A stretch of DNA of 64,000 bases from Epichloe hybrida. Taxonomy: Eukaryota > Ascomycota > Sordariomycetes > Hypocreales > Clavicipitaceae. The DNA is taken from assembly GCA_019022495.1 (NCBI GenBank), contig JAFEKR010000042.1, positions 1 to 64,000 of the forward strand, written 5' to 3'. Below, in pieces: positions 59,148-64,000 of the stretch; the stretch's first letter is position 1, and each line of letters begins with the position of its first letter. The position numbers and the translations under genes are program-made. Below the pieces are notes generated by a model, which ran no database searches, was not told the DNA's origin, and was given only the letters and a program-made list of their open reading frames with translations.

Positions 59148-60387
59148 AAGGCTTTCGGGGGAGGAATCCCTGGAGCGTTGTTGGAATGGGGGATTCTGTG
59201 TAAAGTAAACTTCAAGGGGAGAACAGGTGTTTATGGTTGGGCTATTTCCATGGGGCTAGGTCTGGCATCGAATTTCCGCAGAGTTTCATTCATCACGGCG
59301 AAGTCGACTAAGACTGGTAAGCAGAGGAGATGGGCAAGGGCAAGGGTAAGGGCATAGGATGGGCAAAATGCATGCACTCTACAAATGACGGACACGGTCA
59401 ACCCACACACAAAGTTCTTCTTGACTCTGGATTTAATAGTCGGGCATTTTGACATGAAAACGCACTTGGCTGTACACAAAAGCAGGCTGCTAGGAGCCCA
59501 CGACCCCTAGGTACTCGGGCTGATTGATGTTAAAACTGATTTTGTGCCAAAGTACACAAGTATCGTCCTCTATGGATTTCCTATTGATTGACCCAAAATA
59601 AGCGTTATGTTGGTCCAGACACGGGGACAAGGGTTCATCGGCGCCAAGGGGATGCCAACAAAGGCCACCTTTACATGTACTCGCGAGCTACATAGACGGC
59701 GACTGGGGTCAATACCCTTCGGCACGCATCAGAGCGATTGGCGATTGATTGACGGGCGGGTTCGTGGAATGTTCAAGGGACGTGGGCGTCGGTGGTGAAC
59801 ACGGTGGCAGATGCCGGCACTTCTCATCAAAATCGACTTTAACCCACGGGCCGGCCACTGATCACGCCAGGAAAAATCAAAATCGACCCAGTCCACGCTA
59901 TACCTGTCCGGGTAACGTGCTCGGCACACACACCAACGTTGGACGACTCGCAGCGCAACGTCGCATCACATCACCGCCGCCACCATCACTTTGCGCGCTT
60001 GCGCCTGATGTGCCCGTGCTTCACAGTCACGACTCAACCTACGGGCTCTCGTGCAAAACATCCACGCGCCGACTGTTCAATCACCTAGGCACGGAGCCTC
60101 GTCTCACATTCTCTTTTTTTTCCCGCGCCATGTATAACTTGTTGCGATCCTCTACCACCAACTTACAGGCTTGGGTGCTTCAGATCGCTGACCGAGAATA
60201 AACGTTTTGGCTTTTGGGAACGGTTGCGCTCTCTACAACGGTTTCTCTAGTGTCTGTCACTTCCGCTCGCGAAACGACTCTTGCTACACGTCGGCGGAAA
60301 AGCTCACCTGCCCCCATATCCCACGTCTTTGGGCACGCCACGTGGCAGGCTTCACTCTTACCATACACTCGATACGCACGTCGAGAA
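59148..60387. other. 1.2-kb intergenic region upstream of the Zn2Cys6 gene
   Basis: Terminator of the Brl1/Brr6-like gene and a long upstream region for the regulator gene. Open frames (for example 59749-60201 plus) show no domain. I see no RNA gene. Confidence 0.45.
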
Positions 60388-63090
60388 ATGGACAGGGACA
60401 GCAGTAGCCAGACCCCATCCGGTCCAAGCCAGCCCAGCACGGGGAACACTCCACAAGGAAATGGCGCGCAGTCCTCCGGACAACAGAATCAGTCTACACC
60501 AGCGGCGTCATCATCTGCATCGTCGAAACCGCAAACGGGTCATCCGCAAAACTCGAAGCGTAGGAGGGGCTTAGGAGTTGTGACGCCTAATGCATGCACA
60601 GAATGTCGCAAGAAGCGCGCCAAGGTACATCCAGTCGCCAGCTTCTATGGCATTGACCCACGACCAGAGCAATCAGTGTCTCGGTGCGGGGGGCAAGAAG
60701 TGTATGGCTAATAGATTGCCTGGTTTGTTAATAGTGTGACGGTCAACGGCCTTGTGGACGATGCAAGACACAAACAGATAGCGAATGCGTATACGAGGTT
60801 CCCGTTCGACAGTCAAAGGAGACCCTTCGAACCGAGATCGAAAACCTCCGCTCACGCCAGCGGTCCAGCGATCAAGTCTTCGCCGCTCTCGTTCGGCCTG
60901 ATCTATGGGAAGAAGTTCTAAAGCGGTTGCGCGAGGGCCTATCCGTCGAAAGAATAGCAGAATGGCTCGGCGTAAGTCTGCCGCCAGGAGTAGGCACGTA
61001 TCTCTCATCCAACTTTCCGCAATTCGATAACCCTGACCTGTGTACTAAGACCGTGTTGGGTTCAATAGGGGGAGGGGGCTTTCGAGCTAGTGGTTCAGTC
61101 AGTACGGGTCTGGGAGTCGACACTATTGCAGCTCAGCAGCCTGGTTTGCGAAGCGACGCACAACAAAGTAGTCCTTGGAACATGAGCCAAACCGGCTCGG
61201 CTAGGAGCGACTCGTATCCTGATGTGATGTACTGGACTGCCGACGTGTCTGTTCCACGCCAGTCGCGAGTGGGCTCCTGGGCCGAGAGCATGTCCATGGA
61301 CCAAACTTCTGAAAATAGCCATCGAAAGTACCGAGGCCTCGAGCAAGTGTTGACGCACATTGACGAGCCAGAGATGAAAACGCCACCGCAAACGTGGACC
61401 GGTATAACAGGCGATATTTACCTCGTGCAGCATCTCCTGGCGCTCTATTTCTGCTGGGAGTATCCCACTTTTGCGTCGCTCAGCAAGGAACACTTTTTGC
61501 AAGACTTTCGCGACGGTCGCCACCGATATTGCTCTCCGATTTTGGTCAATGCCCTGCTCGCGCTTGGTTGTAGGTTTTCGACCCAGCCCATGACGAGGGC
61601 GAATCCCAACGATCCGTACACATCAGGCGACCACTTCTTCAAAGAGTCGCAACGCCTGTTCAATCAGGAGACGGACCATCACAATCTGACTACTATTCAG
61701 GCTCTGGGAATAATGTCGATTCGAGAGGCGAGCTGTGGTCGAGACTCGGAAAGCTGGTACTATGCCGGACAGAGCATCCGGCTGGCTGTGGAGATGGGCT
61801 TGAATCGGTTGCAAGATGGGTTGGATGAGGACGAGCTAGCGGTGCAATCGGCTACATTCTGGGGGGCCTTTGCGTTGGACCACGCTTGGTCTTTGGCGAC
61901 GGGATCGTTGCCCCAGTGCTCTTGCTTTCCGCATTTGCCGCCGAAGCCTGGTATCATTGGCAACATTGAGGCGTCATTGTGGGTTCCTTACACAGACGAC
62001 GGTAAGTTGATCCGTATAGCGCTTCTGTCACCACGAATGCAGCTTCGTGACTAACCATCTTCCCTTGCTCCTTGCTCCCAATGCAGGAGCCCCTCTCCAA
62101 CGATCATGCGAGCAACCTTCAAACGTACGGTCCGTGTACAAATGTTTCTGTGAGCTAAGTGAACTCGTCCACCAATCACTGTACATGCTGCACTCTCCGG
62201 GCAAGCCCCTGACGGCGAGAGAGCTGTTGAAGATATATACACAGTACTTGAATTGGTATGATCGAATACCAGAAGTCTTACGGCTGGGGCATAACTTTAC
62301 CCCTGCTGTGTTGTTTGCCCAGTACGTTCATATACCTTCAACCCATTGATACTACCCTCATATTCCGGCGACGCGTCTAACAACCCCCAGCATGTACTAC
62401 CACTTCGCTATCCTCCTCCTCTTCCGTCCACTCATCAAGCTACGAATCGCCGGTTCCAAGATCCTGCCCAAGGACGTTTGCACTCAGGCCGCCGATGCCA
62501 TACAAGGGCTTCTCACCTCCTACTCCCAGTTATATACCCTGCGGCGAACACCATCCTTTGTGCCGTACTTTGTGCTCACCTCATCCATAATGCACCTCGC
62601 CATCGTTGCCTCGGCCGCGGAAGCCATGAGTCCCGGCCAAGCGACGGCGTCTGACATCAAGAAAGCAGTCAAAATTGACCCCAGCGTCAAAGAAGCCCTG
62701 CAGCGAGGCATCGCTGATCTGAGGGAGATGGCTCCCTGTCATCACTTTGCCGAACAAGCACTCAACATACTGCGGTATCTCGCCAAGAAGTGGAATATTG
62801 ATGTCGAGTTTAAAGGGCAGAATCTACCGGCCGACGACTACGATCGGATCGTTCGACCTTACACAAGCAGCCTCAACTTTTTCGCGCCAAACGTCACCGC
62901 TGATGATTACATCTGTCAAGTGGGCACAAGGACAGGAAAAGCAATCGTAGGCAAGGAGGATGAGGAACGCCAATTAGGCTCGGCGGCAGAAAGTATGGAG
63001 AATCCTCTGTTCTGGCCTTTTCCAATGCAAGGGCGTCCGATGCTTCCGACAGGTCAGGAGCTGGAGCAAGCAGGGTTCGCGCTGCTATGA
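60388..63090 (+). CDS. Zn2Cys6 fungal transcription factor, 812 aa
   Basis: Exons 60388-60624, 60735-62001, 62087-62321 and 62391-63090 (2439 nt, 813 codons including the stop); introns 110, 85 and 69 nt. A Gln/Ser-rich N-terminus is followed by a zinc cluster split by the first intron: ACTECRKKRAK then CDGQRPCGRCKTQTDSECVY, with Cys70, 73, 80, 86, 89 and 97. A coiled linker (RQSKETLRTEIENLRSRQ) probably mediates dimerisation. The fungal-specific regulatory domain includes LVQHLLALYFCWEYPTFASL, ILVNALLALGCRFS, IQALGIMSIREAS and YYAGQSIRLAVEMGL. This layout is shared with NirA/NIT4-annotated nitrogen regulators and many uncharacterised paralogues, so the target pathway is not known. It is transcribed toward PEX16. 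Confidence 0.9.
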
Positions 63091-63655
63091 ACAAAGGAAC
63101 GATGAATGAAGTAGATGAAAGTAAAAATGCGCAAGCATAGAAGACGATTTATTCGCGCATGCTACCGAATAAACCTGGTGAAGATTGGATCTGGTGAAAA
63201 ACACGGGTAGCTTGGCGTCCCAGGGCGAATGCGTGCATGATTCGATACTTTGTCGAGGTAATAAATATTTGTTTATCAGCGACAACGCGGCACGCCTCTT
63301 ATTACTCCTCAACAAAGCCAATTGTAAATTTGCGGCAAAACTTTCTTGCTCCACATTAAAGTTAGCCGCTTTCGGTGAGAACAGCGTCATTACCTCGGTC
63401 TCCATTCAGGCCGCACCCTGAACTTCACTTCATCAACCAGACATCGCCGCAGCTTTCTGGCACTGATAGTACTCGCCAGATATAGACCTACCCGTCGACC
63501 CCCTGATACACGACAGTTCCATACATCTGCGCGACTTGACCGATGCACGCCCACCCTGCGGCGAAGAACGAAACCTGCATCTACCCGATTCCAAAAGAGC
63601 GGCAAATATCCTTGAAGAAACCATCCCGGCAGCGAGCCACGGACAGATTCTAGCC
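63091..63655. other. Intergenic between Zn2Cys6 gene and PEX16
   Basis: About 565 bp containing the terminator of the regulator gene and the PEX16 upstream region. Minus-strand frames here (63085-63405, 63433-63756) have no domain. Confidence 0.5.
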
Positions 63656-64000
63656 ATGGCGCCGCAGTGGCTGGGTATGTACGATGACTTCGTCACCAAG
63701 AACGCCGGCCAGGTCAGCCAGATAGAGAGCGCTCTGCGGAGCTTGACATATATCATTCCCGGTATGTTTATTCAACACGAGTACTCGAAGTACACTTGGG
63801 GGGGGAGGGGGCGGCCAAATTCATTCAAGCATCCCATCATTCTAACACGGAACGTTTCAAGGCCGCTTTCGCGATGCGGAAATCGCATCCGAGTCAATAC
63901 ATTCAGGTGTCCAGCTTCTCTCTCTCTACCACGATACTCTTCTCGCACGTGCCTTGTCGCGACTCCCTGTGCCGCCGCCTCTGCGCACAGCGCACTCTCG
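63656..64000 (+). CDS. PEX16: Peroxisomal membrane biogenesis protein PEX16, 5' part, runs off the window
   Basis: Exon 1 63656-63761, intron 63762-63861 (100 nt, GTATGT..TTCAAG), and exon 2 from 63862 to at least the window end. The visible 81 or so residues begin MAPQWLGMYDDFVTKNAGQV and continue SQIESALRSLTYIIPGRFRD, then AEIASESIHSGVQLLSLYHD. These match the conserved start of fungal PEX16. The protein acts in early peroxisomal membrane assembly, where it works with PEX3 and PEX19 in insertion of membrane proteins. In filamentous ascomycetes it also affects Woronin bodies. The C-terminal membrane region lies outside the window. Confidence 0.9.
   Translation, partial: MAPQWLGMYDDFVTKNAGQVSQIESALRSLTYIIPGMFIQHEYSKYTWGGRGRPNSFKHPIILTRNVSRPLSRCGNRIRVNTFRCPASLSLPRYSSRTCLVATPCAAASAHSALS

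Overview
The window is one end of a chromosome of a filamentous ascomycete, most likely a Sordariomycete (Pezizomycotina). It opens with TTAGGG-type telomere repeats. The genes have short introns (mostly 47-110 nt) with GTAAGT/GTGAGT-like donors. The transposons carry the signature of repeat-induced point mutation (RIP): CpA to TpA change, very AT-rich sequence and pervasive stop codons. The species cannot be named from sequence alone.

Region 1 (1-14,040) is telomere followed by a RIP-ruined repeat block. It holds a minus-strand Tad-like LINE remnant, a minus-strand Copia remnant, and a complete Ty3/Gypsy chromovirus (6221-12826; two 202-bp LTRs, CTAAT target duplication) inserted into the Copia. 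Region 2 (14,040-17,915) is an island of normal composition. It carries a nearly intact two-exon pseudogene, possibly of a PD-(D/E)XK-like fungal family, and a three-exon orphan gene on the minus strand. Region 3 (17,916-23,313) is a second complete, RIP-mutated element: a minus-strand Copia with two 221-bp LTRs and a GTAAC target duplication.

Region 4 (23.9-33.6 kb) is the transition to the core chromosome: an NDR/COT1-type kinase that looks like a diverged paralogue, a full-length ABC-B (multidrug/Pmd1 type) transporter, and a badly broken fungal transcription factor gene. Region 5 (33.9-64.0 kb) is ordinary gene-dense core sequence: a C2H2 zinc-finger protein head-to-head with an Mcp1-like mitochondrial protein, an F-box protein, a SWIRM protein behind a 2.9-kb intergenic region, an Imh1-type GRIP golgin head-to-head with Lunapark, an SR-protein kinase, a short unidentified reading frame, IWS1/Spn1 head-to-head with a Brl1/Brr6 nuclear-envelope protein, a Zn2Cys6 regulator, and the 5' part of PEX16 running off the window.

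I spliced the multi-exon genes by hand. For each complete model the exons sum to a whole number of codons with one terminal stop. The genes do not form a single pathway or an obvious secondary-metabolite cluster. The most interesting material is in the subtelomeric third: the outward-facing halves of all four LTRs keep ancestral bases while the inward halves are mutated, and the orphan gene and pseudogene survive between two mutated retroelements. I did not find a clear new defence or metabolic system.
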